Below, piece after piece: positions 37,146-49,135 of a stretch of 64,000 bases of DNA (the stretch's first letter is position 1; every line of letters starts with the position of its first letter). The position numbers were made by a program, and so were the translations under genes. Source of the stretch: Oxyruncus cristatus (lineage: Eukaryota > Chordata > Aves > Passeriformes > Cotingidae); contig VXAY01006617.1 in NCBI GenBank assembly GCA_013399855.1, positions 1 through 64,000 on the forward strand, read 5' to 3'. The notes below the pieces were generated by a model. It saw nothing but the letters and a program-made list of their open reading frames with translations. It searched no databases and was not told the DNA's origin.

Positions 37146-38384
37146 CTGTAAACCTCACCTGCACTCGCTGCTTGCTCTGGCACTGCCAGCTCTGTTGCTG
37201 CCAGGGAGCACCCATGCCCTGGCTCTCCAGGTCCTTCACCTCCCTGTCTGCTATCGGGCACCAACCGCAGGGCCAGGCAGCCCCCCAGGACCCAGCCAGG
37301 GAGGCATCTGCCAAGCACCAGGAACTTCTTAATTGCTCCGAGTGGGCCAAGCCCTGCGCATGAGGAGAGAACATCCTGCCTGCTCCTGGCACAGAGGCAG
37401 CCCTAGATGTCTGGCCTCTGTAGTAATTCCAGTTGCCCCCACACAGAGACACCCTGGAGAGATACAACCGAGTTCTCCTGCTGCTTCCGTGCTGGGCTCC
37501 CTCTCAACTGGTAGCAGACAAGTGGTGGTGCTGAGGCTGCTTGGCTCTCCCAGGTGGACAGGCAGCAGAAAAGCAGTCTGTGAACCCAGTGTCTGGGACC
37601 TGCTTTTGGTGCTGTTCACAGGGTTTGTGGCTGGTGAGGATGTTCCCACTGCAAACCCAGCCCAGCAGTGTCCAGCCCTACCTTGAACACTTTGCCATCC
37701 CTCACATCCATCGCCACGGTCGCTGTTCCCAGGACCCTCACTTCCCATCTCACTGCTTGCAACTGTGTCATAGAGGTGTGTGCAGTAGCACAGCCAAGAG
37801 ATACCAGCCTCAGTGGGCTCCCATGGAACCCAGGGGAAGGTGGGAGGCCAGGCTGCCATATCCCCTCTGGTTCAGCAGATCGGCTCCGGCAGCTCTGCAC
37901 AAATTGCATAAATATTCATGGAAAACTGAAGGAAATGTGACTGTCCCGGCTGATTATACATGGCTGTCCTGAAGGCTGTGGCTGCTCCCCAGGTGCTGCT
38001 GGCTGAGCTACTGTCTCATGGTGAGATAGAGCAAGGGTAGCCCATGCTGCCCACCTGCAGCGTGACATGGGGCACAAAGCTGCCAGGGCCTCACACTGGC
38101 CTGGAACAAGGGTTGCTAGCTCAAGCCAAGGATGAGGCTTTTCCAGAGAAGCTGCCAGGACACCCAGGGCTCTCCCAGAGTGTCACACCAGCCCCTACAC
38201 TGGGCCTAGGGACTGTCCTGTATGCAGTCATGGGAAACTTGCTCCCTGGTGACATGTCACACACACTTTGGTGATTCTGGCACGTTCAGCACTGTCTCTG
38301 CTCCCTGGTGCTTTGGGCAGATGTGGGCAGGGAGTGGGACAGAGCTCCTGGGAGCAGCCGAGGGAGACAGCCCAGCTGGGATCC

Positions 38385-38700
38385 CTAAATGCTGCAGAGA
38401 TTAATCCCCTGCAGACCTGAGCAAGGTGCTGGGCTAATAGCCTGATTTATTCTTTCTCGTCTCTCCAGAGCACGGGAGGTTCCCCACTGTGTCCTGAACG
38501 ACCTCATGCATAATACCATGCACAATCCTATTAACGCCGCCCCGCCACGCGCTCCCTGCTTAGCGCCGCCACTCGCCAATGCAATTTCTCCATGATATAT
38601 GGGAAAAATAATTGAACTATATTTGAAAATATATTGAGAATTATGGCACGCACACGACAGGATTTATAGGGGCCATATTTCACAAAGCCATAGCCCTGCA
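38385..38700. promoter_or_regulatory. Candidate conserved non-coding element
   Basis: About 315 bases with GATTAATC at 38399-38406 (paired OTX/PITX-type site), ctcatgcataataccatgc (POU-like), a CpG-rich centre (cgccgccccgccacgcgc) and an AT-rich tail (gaactatatttgaaaatata). One of the most complex islands of the window. Confidence 0.37.
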
Positions 38701-38849
38701 CACCAAGGTGCCCGGTGCTCGTGGGGAGAGACCCATGGTCACAGTGGGTGTGTGTCCAGGACGGGCAGTGAGGGAACAGGTCCCACCACTCTCGTGGGCC
38801 TCAGCCTGTGGGAGCTGGTACAGAGCTCAAAGGGTTCTGGCACAGACCT

Positions 38850-38910
38850 GTGCCCTGGGAGCAGGGTGGGAGTGCCCTGGGAGCAGGGTGGGAGTGCCAT
38901 GGGAGCAGGC
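38850..38910. repeat. 22-bp tandem repeat, about 2.8 copies
   Basis: The unit gtgccctgggagcagggtgg plus ga is repeated twice perfectly and a third time with one change and truncation. Confidence 0.9.
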
Positions 38911-39984
38911 AGTGGATGCAGCAGGGTGCAGTATCTGGCTGCACTGGGAGCCGCGTTGGCAGCTGCAGCCACAAATGCAGCTGTGTGGGCACGGCTGCTG
39001 CCAGCCAGAGCTCGGCTGAGTTTAATCCCCTCCCAGTGGGAGGGAGGAAATACTCCTGGCATCATACTGCCTGCTCAGCTGCATGGCTCAGCTCACTGTG
39101 CCAGGTGGCCAGTTAGCCAAGTGCTGGATCCTCTGGCCTGCCATGGGGTGTTCCCTTGAGGGGCTGGTGGCTCCCCACCCTGAAGGAGGCGTGAAAGGGT
39201 CTGAGGGCTCTGTGCAGAATTTCGAGACCTGCGACCCTCCACAACCCTGGCGCTGCCCTGCCTGCAGAGTGGCATTTCCCTGCCTGGCTCTGGATGCCCG
39301 ATGCAGTGTCTCAGTGCACAGGAGACACATCTTTTCCTTCCTCACTCGCCCTCTGCCTCCTGCACAGTCCCCCTGCTCTCTGGTCACATGCCCTGGGTAC
39401 CTGTGCCCCAGCTCCCCCCCCCCCCAGGTTGCCATGCTGGGCACGTCCTCGGCACCGTGGGCGCCGCTGGCACAGGTGCCGCAGGGAACATTAATCTTTA
39501 ATTTCCTGTCAAAGCCTCTCGCTGGAGAGAGCAGCACCTGGCACGGGGGTGCAGCAGATGCCCACTGTGATCGGGGGCCCAGGAGGCAGGCTGCCCTGGG
39601 CATGGAACATTCAGATGGGGTGCTCAGGCCTCCGTTGTGTCCCTCAGCTGAGCAGTCCTGCACCCCAGGCAGGCGGGGGAGCAGCAGTGGCATATGTGCA
39701 CTCACCTACGGGGAGGAAGAGGAGAGAGGCAGCTATGCTGCCCAGATGGAGAAGCTTCTCCAGGGCCACTGGCTGACAAGGCTGGGTAGGGAGCTGACCC
39801 CACGGGAAGCCCACTCTTTCCCTGGCCCTGGCTGACCCAGCTGTCCTCGTGGCTGTCCCTGGAACGGGAGCATGCAAGGATGGTGCGTATTTGTGGTCAG
39901 GTCTCAGAGCTGAAGGGGTCAGAGAACTGCCCATTGAAGGGATCCCAGGGCATCACTGTCTGGAGGAAACTCCCGGCGTGCCCT

Positions 39985-40215
39985 GGGGAAGGGGAGCTAT
40001 AAATAGCCGTCCGTCCGGTGAAGGGCGGAGGGGGACTGTTTGGGAAGCTGCTTTGTGAACAGGACAAAGAAGAGGCGTCTTTGCACTTGCTCTTCATTAG
40101 CTGCCTTCCTCTGGCTGGCCGGGCCAGGATGCGCTCTCATCGAACGACAGCAGGATGTAGCTGTCGGTGTCAAGGACGCGAACAATAAGGGCTTTAAATA
40201 GCAGCGCTGCCTTTG
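39985..40215. promoter_or_regulatory. Candidate conserved non-coding element
   Basis: A CpG-bearing, moderately AT-rich block with SOX-like cores (ggacaaagaa, gaacaataag) and a ctttaaatag run. Non-repetitive. Confidence 0.32.
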
Positions 40216-42754
40216 AAACCCGCTCGCCTGTGCCACAGGCAGAGCCCGGGAAAATTGTGCAGCAAGGGAAGCCAGGGGATGTGGGAATTGGGGTGCCCTT
40301 ACCCCCAGGAAGGGCCCTGCAGAGCCATGTTTGCTGCCTGTGGGCAGGTGGTCTGTGACCAGGATATGCAGAGCCCCACCCAAGAGTGCTGCGGGATGCC
40401 TGGCCAGGTCCACCCCAACCCCTCTGGCAGCTCCCAAGAAGCAACGTTCACAGCTCCCTCTGCATAGTCCCCTGAAACCAGTTAATTGGCAGCACCTCCC
40501 CGTGCTGCCAGAAAGGTGCCCCTCGGTTGCCCTTTCCTTTCCTCCCCCTCTGGCTCCTGGGCTCTGATCTCCTCCCAGAGCTTCTTCTAGGAGATGAAAG
40601 AGCCCTGAGGGGCTGCATGCCGGGCATGGAGGGACCTCTTCACCTCCATCAGGATGAGCCAAACAGTCAAGTGGCATCCAGTGGTCCTACTGGGGATTTC
40701 GTGGCACATGAGACAGATAAAGAAGGTGCTTTGCTGTCCTGGGGAGCCCAGCTCCATGCTGTTCCAGTGCAGGATGGCCCCGGTCCTAGGTTGGATGTGA
40801 GGTTTGGTGCCTGGGAGCTGCACATGAGGCTGATGGAGAGAAATCAGAGACGGTGAGCCACATGTGAGCACGTGCGTGTGCAGAGGGGGGGCCCGGCTGC
40901 GCGTATTAGCAGGCCCTTAAATCAACACAGCACTTCAGACAGGAAGGAAATAGGCTTTGCCGACGGCAGGAACGGCACTTGCTTTGTGCACATTACAGAA
41001 CATCAGGAAAATGTCAAATTTACATAAAAATGATACAAACTCATTGGAAGAAACATGCATCCAATTATCGGCCCCAGCGCTGGGACAGCTCCGCAGCCAG
41101 AGGCTGCCCAGCGACTGGCTGCAAGGGACCCAGCCCCAGGCCACGCATTTCATCTCTGGGTGTTTAACATCAAAGCTGCAAACAGCCTTGGCTCAGCTGG
41201 CTGCCCTGCTCGCCCAGTCCCTCCCGCCGTGCCACTGTCATTGCCACTGCCACACTGCTCAGGCATACTGGGCACAGGGCGTGGTAGTGCCTGGCTGCAG
41301 CTGGGTGGGAGTTTGGTTCTGCTCCTGCCAGGGCACAGTGGGGACGGCGCTGTGTGATTGCAGGACCCCTGTATGGCAGCAGCATTGGGGGGAGGTGGAG
41401 GCACAGCTGAGCAGCCTGGAGCACTAGGACCGGAGATCCTTCTCCTGAAAAATCCCCTGGAGATTTTTCTGGCACCAGGTTGGGATCCCATTCCTGGCTC
41501 TGTACTAGGGTGTCCCAGGGGGCCCTTCCCTCCTTCGTGTTCCCACAGAATGGCCACTGGCATCCCCAGGGCTGGGATATGCCACACCTGGAACATCCCT
41601 TCTGCTGTGATCCCTCAGATAGGCACAACAGCCTGTGTGGACTGGGCACAACAGCCTGCATTCTCCTGGGACCAGGGACAAACATGGGGATGTGGGTAGG
41701 GGTGTCCCCAGTGTGTGCCCCCCAGCCATGCCTGTTCTGGCATCGTACCCTCCTGCCCAGGATTGATGGCCCATCCTGCGGCCCCTTCCCGGCACGCCGA
41801 ACGCTACGTTTCTATCCCGGCCATCCGCTGGGATTGATGTCTCACTGAGCGCCGGCAGCGGCTGTATTTCATGCCCCGGAGCCGGGCTCCCGGCTCGTTA
41901 CTCACTGGGCACCGTCACCTCATGAGTTACAGCTCCGCCTTCGCTGGGACACCTCACCAGCGAGGGATCAGGGCGGGGGGAACACGGCTGAGGCAGGGCT
42001 GGGGCAGAGGACAAATCTCTCTCCAAGCATCCCACGGGCTGGCAGGCCTGGCACACCCACATATAACCTGCTGACTGCCTCTGTCCCTGGCAGTGGCGTG
42101 CGAGGTGAGCACACACTGCCCCAAGGAGTGATGGTGGGGTCCCGGCCGGGGGTGAGGGGTGGACCGCAGCTGGGATTCCCCCATACAGCCCGCCAGCTGG
42201 TGCCCAGGCTGCAGGGAGGGGGAGGCTGACGAGCTGTTAATTACAGGTGCTGCTTGGCTGGTGCAGCGAGTCTCTCCTACTCGGCTGGCAGAGCCGTGCG
42301 GCGGGTGACACACTCCATGATAAATTGATATCCCGTTTAGCATCAATTTTCCCTTCTCTGGTGGCAGACAGCTGTGCTAATGGGATGGGACAAGTGAAAA
42401 TGAAATAACAGGCCCTGAGCACACCGGCACATGCCGCACCGCTGGCCCTCCTGCACGGCTGTCGCTCCCCAAGAGACAGGCAGGACCCCACGCACCCTGG
42501 TGTGGGGGAACCACGGGGCTGGCAGCTTACAGGCAGGGCTGCCTTCGTCACCCTGGCAGCACTCAGCACTGACTGCAAACCAGGTTGCTGATGCCAGCCT
42601 GAAGTGGGTTAGTGAGATGAGGTGTGCCAGCACTTGGTGCCACCACGACACTGGGAGGGCTGCTCTTTTCAGCGGGCTTTGAGGCTGGCACAGGAAGAGG
42701 GCTGGCTGCAGCATGCCCATCTCTCAATGGTCAGCGTGGGGCAGCCTAGTGACT

Positions 42755-44310
42755 GCATCCACTTGGTGTTTGCAGCACATTTAGGGGGTGGTGCCTTGGC
42801 ACATTTCTTATTTATAGCACAGCACATAGGAAGGAGCCAGTGAAGGATTTGGTTGGCATTCAGTGCCCGTGCTATATTGGGTATTTGCAATGCACACAAT
42901 ACCCAAGCTAATGTGTGCAAGCATCCCCACTGCCTGCACCAGATTTGGTGTATGCAATAGCCTGTGGCACTCTGTACCCATGCTCGCATGCTCTTTTCGG
43001 TGCACTCAGCACCAGCCACATGCTTGTTATCAAGAGTGTATTTGTCAAATTGGTGCCTGCAGTGTGTTTACAGTCGTGGTGTGTGCAGCGCCTGATGCCC
43101 ACAGTTTGCTTGATAATTGCAGAGTGCTCAGCACTTAATACCTGTGGCATCATTGTTATTTACACAGTGCTCGCACTCAGTGTCAGCAGCACTCGGCACA
43201 CGCACTGTGCTCAGGATATGGGCCCTGCCACTGCTGATGTTTGCAGCACCTTCACTATTTGGTGTCGGCTGAGGTTTCGTGTTTGCCAAGCACTCAGTAA
43301 TCTCTGCATTCAAGGTGTGCCCAGCGTCTGTTCGACTTGGCATTTGCAGTGTAGCCTGTGCTCTCACCAGCCGGCTCTCCGCGGTGTACTCAGTGTTTTC
43401 ATTCCCGTGGTGTGATGAGTGTTCACAGCAGACTGCTGGCACTGCGGTTGGTGCCCGGTGCCAGTGCGTGTGCAGTGCTTGCAGTGTGCTCCCGCTGCCC
43501 ATGCAGTCCCACTCCCACTCGCTCCCACAGGTGTAAGCATCTGCCCTGCACGCTGCCCCAGTGCCCGACTCACTACTCACTTGCGGTGTGCTTTGCAAGC
43601 ACAGTTCATGATGTGGTCAAGACAAGTTTCCTCATGCTTTTGCCATTTTGCAGAGCTTGCTGCACAGAGTTAATGGTGCTCACACCATTCTGTCTGTGCC
43701 ATTCATTCACACCATATCCAGCCTGTGCCTGGTGCCGGCTGCCAGCCCACTTTGAAGCAGCTGCATGATCTGTGCCACTGCTAGCGCCAGCTCTTGTATT
43801 AGCTGTGCCACCAGCCCTTGCTGTTGCTGTTGAGGCTCTCTCCAGTGCACTCTGCACTCACAGTCCACCATGCATCCCACATCCACAGTGCAGTTTTCAG
43901 TGCCTGTGGCACTCATGGCACTGGCGGTGCCCTCAGACTCAGCATCAGCTGCCAGTTTGCAGGGAGATGGCGCTGGTACCTAATGGTGCTGTGTAAACAG
44001 GCCCAGCTCACACTTGGTGCCGATGCTTCCAGGGTGCTTGGCAGTTGGATGGTTTCCCTACTTGCAGTCTGTTCAGGATGAAGGCCGGTGAGGTGTTTGG
44101 CATTTTCAACGCACTCCACACCTGGTGCCAGCAACATGCCTGGGATTTGGAGCACACAGGGCGCTGAAGGTGCTGGTTCTGTGTGCTGTGTTTGCTGTTA
44201 GCCATGTGCTCTGCAGCCAGGCAGCAACCACTTTGTCATCAGTGCTTGTGGCCCACACAGCACTTGATGCAGTGTGCTTGGTGGCCAGCCGTGTGCTATG
44301 GCCATGGTGT
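42755..44310. repeat. Decayed satellite-like array with TTGGTGCnTGCAGTG / GTGCTCAGCAC words
   Basis: About 1.55 kb in which diverged copies of a few words recur: cttggtgtttgcagcac (42762), tttggtgtatgcaatag (42944), ttggtgcctgcagtgtg (43050), agtgctcagcacttaatacc (43123), ttggtgcccggtgccagtgc (43448), acttggtgccgatgc (about 44013) and gcacttgatgcagtgtgctt (about 44260). Spacing is irregular, so the original unit length cannot be read by eye. It fits an old minisatellite or satellite that has mutated beyond exact repetition. No coding resemblance. Confidence 0.5.
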
Positions 44311-46870
44311 GCTCGGTCCAGGGCCTGCTTCCCACTGACCTCCTCCAAATTCCCATTCACCTTGCAGACCCAGTCTGTCCACCACTACTCCACCAGCCAC
44401 CAAGGGGCAGGGGCAGACCAGGCCTTGGCTTCCAGCCCCTTCGCCCAGCAGCCCGGGGAGGGCAGGCAGGGTGTCCCCACTGCACATGCCATCAGTGGGA
44501 TTATGGCACTGAGGTTGAGGTTTTAATTACACAGATGTTGGGAAATGGGGAGCAGTGGTTGCCATGGTAACACCAGCTCTGCCCCTTGCCCATGGCACAT
44601 GTCTGTGAATGCACAGGGCCATCACGGGCACCATGTGGCTGAGCTATGGCTGCCTGGGGAACCATAACTCCAGGCATCCTGACTTGGGTGCATTTAAAAC
44701 CTCAGCCCTATTGCTGTGCTGAGGCAGCTCTGCTGGCAGTTTATAGCTCTGTTGTTTTTAGTAAAGCCAAGTGGGAGGCAGGAGCCACCTTGGCAAAGCA
44801 TTGTGGATGGGGCAGGAGGAGCAGTCCAGGGTCAGGAGGAGCCACACAGCTCTTGGCATGTCCCCTTGGATATGAGATGCCCTTCCAGCTGTGCCAGCTG
44901 TTGTCAGCAGCAGCCCTACTCATGTCTGCAGTGCATGTCAGCATGCCAGCCCTGATGGGTGCCAGGTCTGGTGCTGTTGAGGCAGGATAGGGACACCCAG
45001 CTGTTGTTTGGGGGCTGCACATGGTGGCTGGGGCTCACCCAAGCCAGGAGCCCAGTGCTGCAGGAACCGCCCACAGCTGGAAGCAGTGTGGTCCTCCAGG
45101 CTCAGCCCAGTTCATCCATCTGAGCATCCTCTGCCCATAAATCAGAAACTGACGGTAGGCTGCCTTAGGGGGTCATGATTCCCACAAATCCTTTTCCTTG
45201 AAGGTTTCCTGGCATGCCTTATGATCAAGGAGAACTGTGGCCAAGATGGGCTGCCTGCCCACCAGTCACCTTTTCTCAGCTGTTGCTTGTGAGGCAGCGA
45301 AGCAAGGGGGTGCCCTGCTCACAGCAGGACTGGGGCAAGCTTGACCATCTCCCGCTGCACTGACTGGAGCACCTCCTAGCCGCAGTGCTGCCCTCCCTGC
45401 CTAACTGCTGCAGCTCCTGTGATGTATTCATCCCAGGGTGCCCCGGTACAGCTGCAATATCATTATTGGAGTTTATTACACCATTAGGTTTAAAATTTTA
45501 TAAACCACCAGGCAGGTGACAAGTGATGGAGGCAGGGGATATCAAGTTATGGGCAGAGGGGCTGTGCAGGGATAGCACTGGGGACCATTCCAGAAGGGTA
45601 CCGAACCCAGTTTCCCTGCCATGCTGGTGCTTTTTCTAGTGGTGCAAGTCCAGCGGCATGCCAGGAGGGTGCCCTGCTGCCGAGCTCAGCACAGTGCAGC
45701 CATGTGCCAGTCTGCCTGGCTGCCCTCGTCAAGATGGCAGGGAGAACGGAGGATCAACCAGCTGCAGCAATAAAAGGTTATAAAACCAAACGAGTGTCTC
45801 CACACACTGCAGCAATGGCTCCCAGGGTGCCTTCCCCTTCTTAACAGTGCCAAGGGTAGAAGGGACTGTGCACACCCCATCGCCTGTGCACAGAGCCAGG
45901 GTTCCTGCTGCCACGCAGTCACTCTCTGGTCACGTCTGCGACGGCCTTTCCAGCCGTGGGGGATGCTCCCAGGGCGGTGAGGCCATTTCCTCCGCTCCGC
46001 CCACTCAGAACTGGAGGGCAGCGTCAGCCGAGTCTGACCTCCTGCCGGACACGGGCCAGCGAGCACTGCCGGACCTGGAGTCAGGAGATAAGGTGCTGGG
46101 CTGAGCATCCTCCTGGGAATGCTGAACACCCTCTGTGCTGAAATGGCTGGCCATCCTGCTGGGAAAGAGGCTCTGTTTTGCTCCTCTCCATGACTTTGGA
46201 AGGCTTTTAGATGCGTTTTCTCTCAGTGAGGATGTTTGGGCAGTGCGATCAAGTGTCTGGCTCAGCTGGTGTGCGGTTTGTACTGACAGGGTCAGAGCAG
46301 AACACGGACAGGGATGCTGGTCTCTCCTGCTCCTCTGGCTTTCAGCCTCACAGAGCTAGGGCAGTGGAGGTCCAGAGCATGTGGGGTGTCTCAGGTGCAG
46401 ACCAGAAGCAGGGGCTGCTGTGCATGGGCAGGCAGCCCACAGCATCCACTGTCTGCTGCCTCTCCCTTGGCACAGTGCCAGCGACTGGCTGGGATGCAGG
46501 CAGGGATGAGCATTTTTGGGGGGAGGAAGTCAGGAGAGCAACCAGCAAGTTCTCAGCTGCTCATCAGGATTAAATACCAGGGAATAAGCCTGGGCCTGGG
46601 AAAGACCCTTTTCTCCCATGAACCAGGAAGGTATTGGACCCATTATCCCATTGAATGTCCATGGGATCTAACTCAGCTCTGATGCAGGTATTGTCCTCTC
46701 AGCCATCAAGCAAGATGCTCCTGCACTCAGGCCCTACTGAAACCCATTCCTTAAATTCCTTGGAGGCAGGACCCCAAAAGCCACATAAACTCAGCATTGT
46801 TTTTCTGGTGACAGCAAAAGGTGTCCAGGACACCTCATGTGAGCTCATGCACACAGCTTACAAAAGAGAC

Positions 46871-47049
46871 TTCGTAATTGAGGTTTTGCGCTTAATGAAG
46901 GAATAAATTGAATGGGAGTGTTGTCTTTAATTGGGGTGTTGCATTAATTAAGGTATTGCACTTAATTGTGGTAAAGCATTTAATAAGGTATTGTGTTTAA
47001 TGGGGGTAGTTTACATAAATGGGGTCAGTGCATTAATGGGGTGCTGCAT
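46871..47049. repeat. AT-rich minisatellite, 16-19 bp unit, about 9 copies
   Basis: Degenerate units of the form ttgcatttaattggggta, e.g. ttgtctttaattggggtg, ttgcattaattaaggta, ttgcacttaattgtggta, aagcatttaataaggta and ttgtgtttaatgggggta. Almost every copy keeps TTAAT or TTAATT. The array is bounded by ordinary GC-rich DNA. Confidence 0.85.
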
Positions 47050-48289
47050 CACCCATGCATCTGCTGGTCCTGGCAGACTTGTCATCTGCCACAGTGGGCT
47101 AAACTGGGGACCAGGACCATGAGCAAGGCAGGTCTGCAACACTGGAGCTGCCGTCTTCCCCATCCCAGCACCACGCAGCTGGTAACAGCACTCACAGCGA
47201 TGGCTTTGCTGCTACCCTGGTGCGTACAGTTCCCTCCCGTCATTCTCAGCCCCACCATTCCCAACGGGTGAAGAAAGACCCATTGGTTCTGGAGGTTTGA
47301 GCAAGTGGGGTGCAGGCAGCATTACTGCTCCTGTGGGCCCCTGCCCCAGCCAGCTCCATGGCAGGCAGTGGAGATGCTTGAGATGCCTGGCATGCTCATC
47401 ACACCGTTGCCAGCCCTGCTCTCCTGTAATTGGAGTGGACATCTTGTCATCCCACATCTCCCCACAGCCGAGGCACTTGCCGTCCTTGCTGCAGAGCCTG
47501 ACCTGCCGGGCAGGCGCCAGCAGCATGCCGGGGAGGCCATGGAAGGAGGCTGTTCTTGTGAAGCTGACGTGTTTGCAAGGGTCTCAGAGGATACAACTTG
47601 CATGAGGCAGAGCTAAGTGCTGCGGCCAGCTGGGCTCTGCAGCCACGTTTCCTTCAATTAGATCAAAATTAATGATTGCCCCAGATCCAGTTCCCTCTGG
47701 GCATGGGGCTGCGGCCAGCACCAACTCTGGAGCGTGAGGAGCTGGTGAGGAAGACGTGGCAGCCAGCTCACGGGCTTGGGCTGACCGCAGAAGCACTCAG
47801 CAAGCTGGATCCGTGTCCTGGCCATCTTGGACTAGCTGAGTTGGAGCTCCCTCCTGGGGATCCTTTTGGGCAGCTGCTTGCTGCCCACCCAGGTCTGTAA
47901 TTTTCCCAATCACCTGTGGCCCCCACCCTCCTGGGCTGCCCTGGCCACAGCACCTTTTAGTCCCCTGGGCTGATCCCCTGTGTCTCTTCCGAGGAGCTGC
48001 AGCCCCGCAGGGTGGTTGGGAGGGTGAGCTCACTGCAGCAGCACAGCGCCAGTGCCGGAGCGCAGTGGGAGTTTGGGTGTTGGTATAGAAAAGAGTCAAT
48101 TCATTGGCTGGGTGGCAAGAAAGGGAAATCACAACCCAACCCTTATCCAGACTGGGCTAAGAGTAGAAATGGACAGTGCCAGTGTTTTGGAGGAGATGAA
48201 TCATCATGAGGGTGCTGGAGGGCACCAGGGCAGGGTGAGGCCCACCAAGCATCCCTCCAGATTGTAGGACCAGCTTCTCCCCATGGAGA

Positions 48290-49135
48290 CTCCACCTTTC
48301 TCCTGCTATCTTCTATGGTGTGTCAGGGCCCTGATGCTCTAGAAAGCCCCCTCCTTCACTGCTTCATTATTTTATCTGCGGATGCAGCCTTTTAATCTGC
48401 TCTGCTCTCACCTAAATGCCCAGTGCCTCCAGCCTGTCTCCATTGCTGCTCTTTGTTATTGCTATCCTCTCTACTATTTACAGCTAGTTTGGATTTTTCT
48501 TGATGTGTGTCCCAGACCAGACACAGGGGTTCCACTAAGGCCTTGCTGCCAGCAAGCACTTCAGATGCCTTGTGAATGATTCTCCTTCTTATGCAGCCCT
48601 AAGCAACATTGTCCTTTTCACTGAGCTCAGTGCAGTTACAGGGCAGCCAGACATCCCATATGAAACTGGTAGATCCCATATCCCAAATGAATGAGCTTTC
48701 TCCTGTTTTTTCATAGCTCCCAGCTGCTTTTCCAGGCAGCTGCCTGGCTGCTGGGCATCTGGAAATGCAGCTTCTGCTCACACAGATAACGGCCCCTACA
48801 GAATGCATCCTGCCTGAGGGTTCTGACCCTCTGCATGCCTTGTTTATCCACCTGGGATTGTCCTAAGGATCGTGGTTAAATTCAGACAAGCTGACGCTGC
48901 TGCCCACTGCCAATGCTCTGCCCTTCCCTCCTGCCTGCTCGGCAGCCCTGCCCTCCAGCCGCTCGCCCTCTGCTTGCTGGGCAGATTTGCTTCCCACCCC
49001 AGCCCGGCTCTTGGTGCTTGTCCTTTTGAATTGTATCTGATTGTTTTCAGGCCATTTCTCCGATTTGTCAACATCATTTCGAATTCCAGTCCTGTCTTCC
49101 CTGGCACCCGCAGCCTCCCCCATCACGTGGGCCCT
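48290..49135 (-). mobile_element. Probable CR1-type LINE fragment(s), diverged
   Basis: The end of this stretch (ccatttctccgatttgtcaa, catcatttcgaattccagtc) resembles a well-known block of avian/reptile CR1 read in reverse. The preceding T/C-rich text has the same look. Identification is from memory, without alignment. Internal boundaries are uncertain and unrelated sequence may intervene. Confidence 0.45.

Larger units (their letters stand above)
28450..42740. other. Non-coding interval, probable ASIC4 intron (part 2)
   Basis: No supported gene. It alternates GC-rich unique sequence with AT-richer islands at about 32455-32600, 32830-33000, 33370-33610, 34160-34640, 37030-37145, 37895-37935, 38385-38700, 39985-40215, 40895-41075 and 42225-42425. 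Small tandem repeats occur at 34549-34600 and 38850-38910. No transposon is clearly recognisable. Confidence 0.5.

Noticed and set aside
38850..38910. Short direct repeats as a CRISPR-like array
   Set aside because: The units abut with no spacers and the genome is a vertebrate's. It is a plain minisatellite.
39083..39835. 250-codon open frame in the intron
   Set aside because: No recognisable domain, no splice context, and an overlapping antisense frame of similar length. Typical of GC-rich non-coding DNA.
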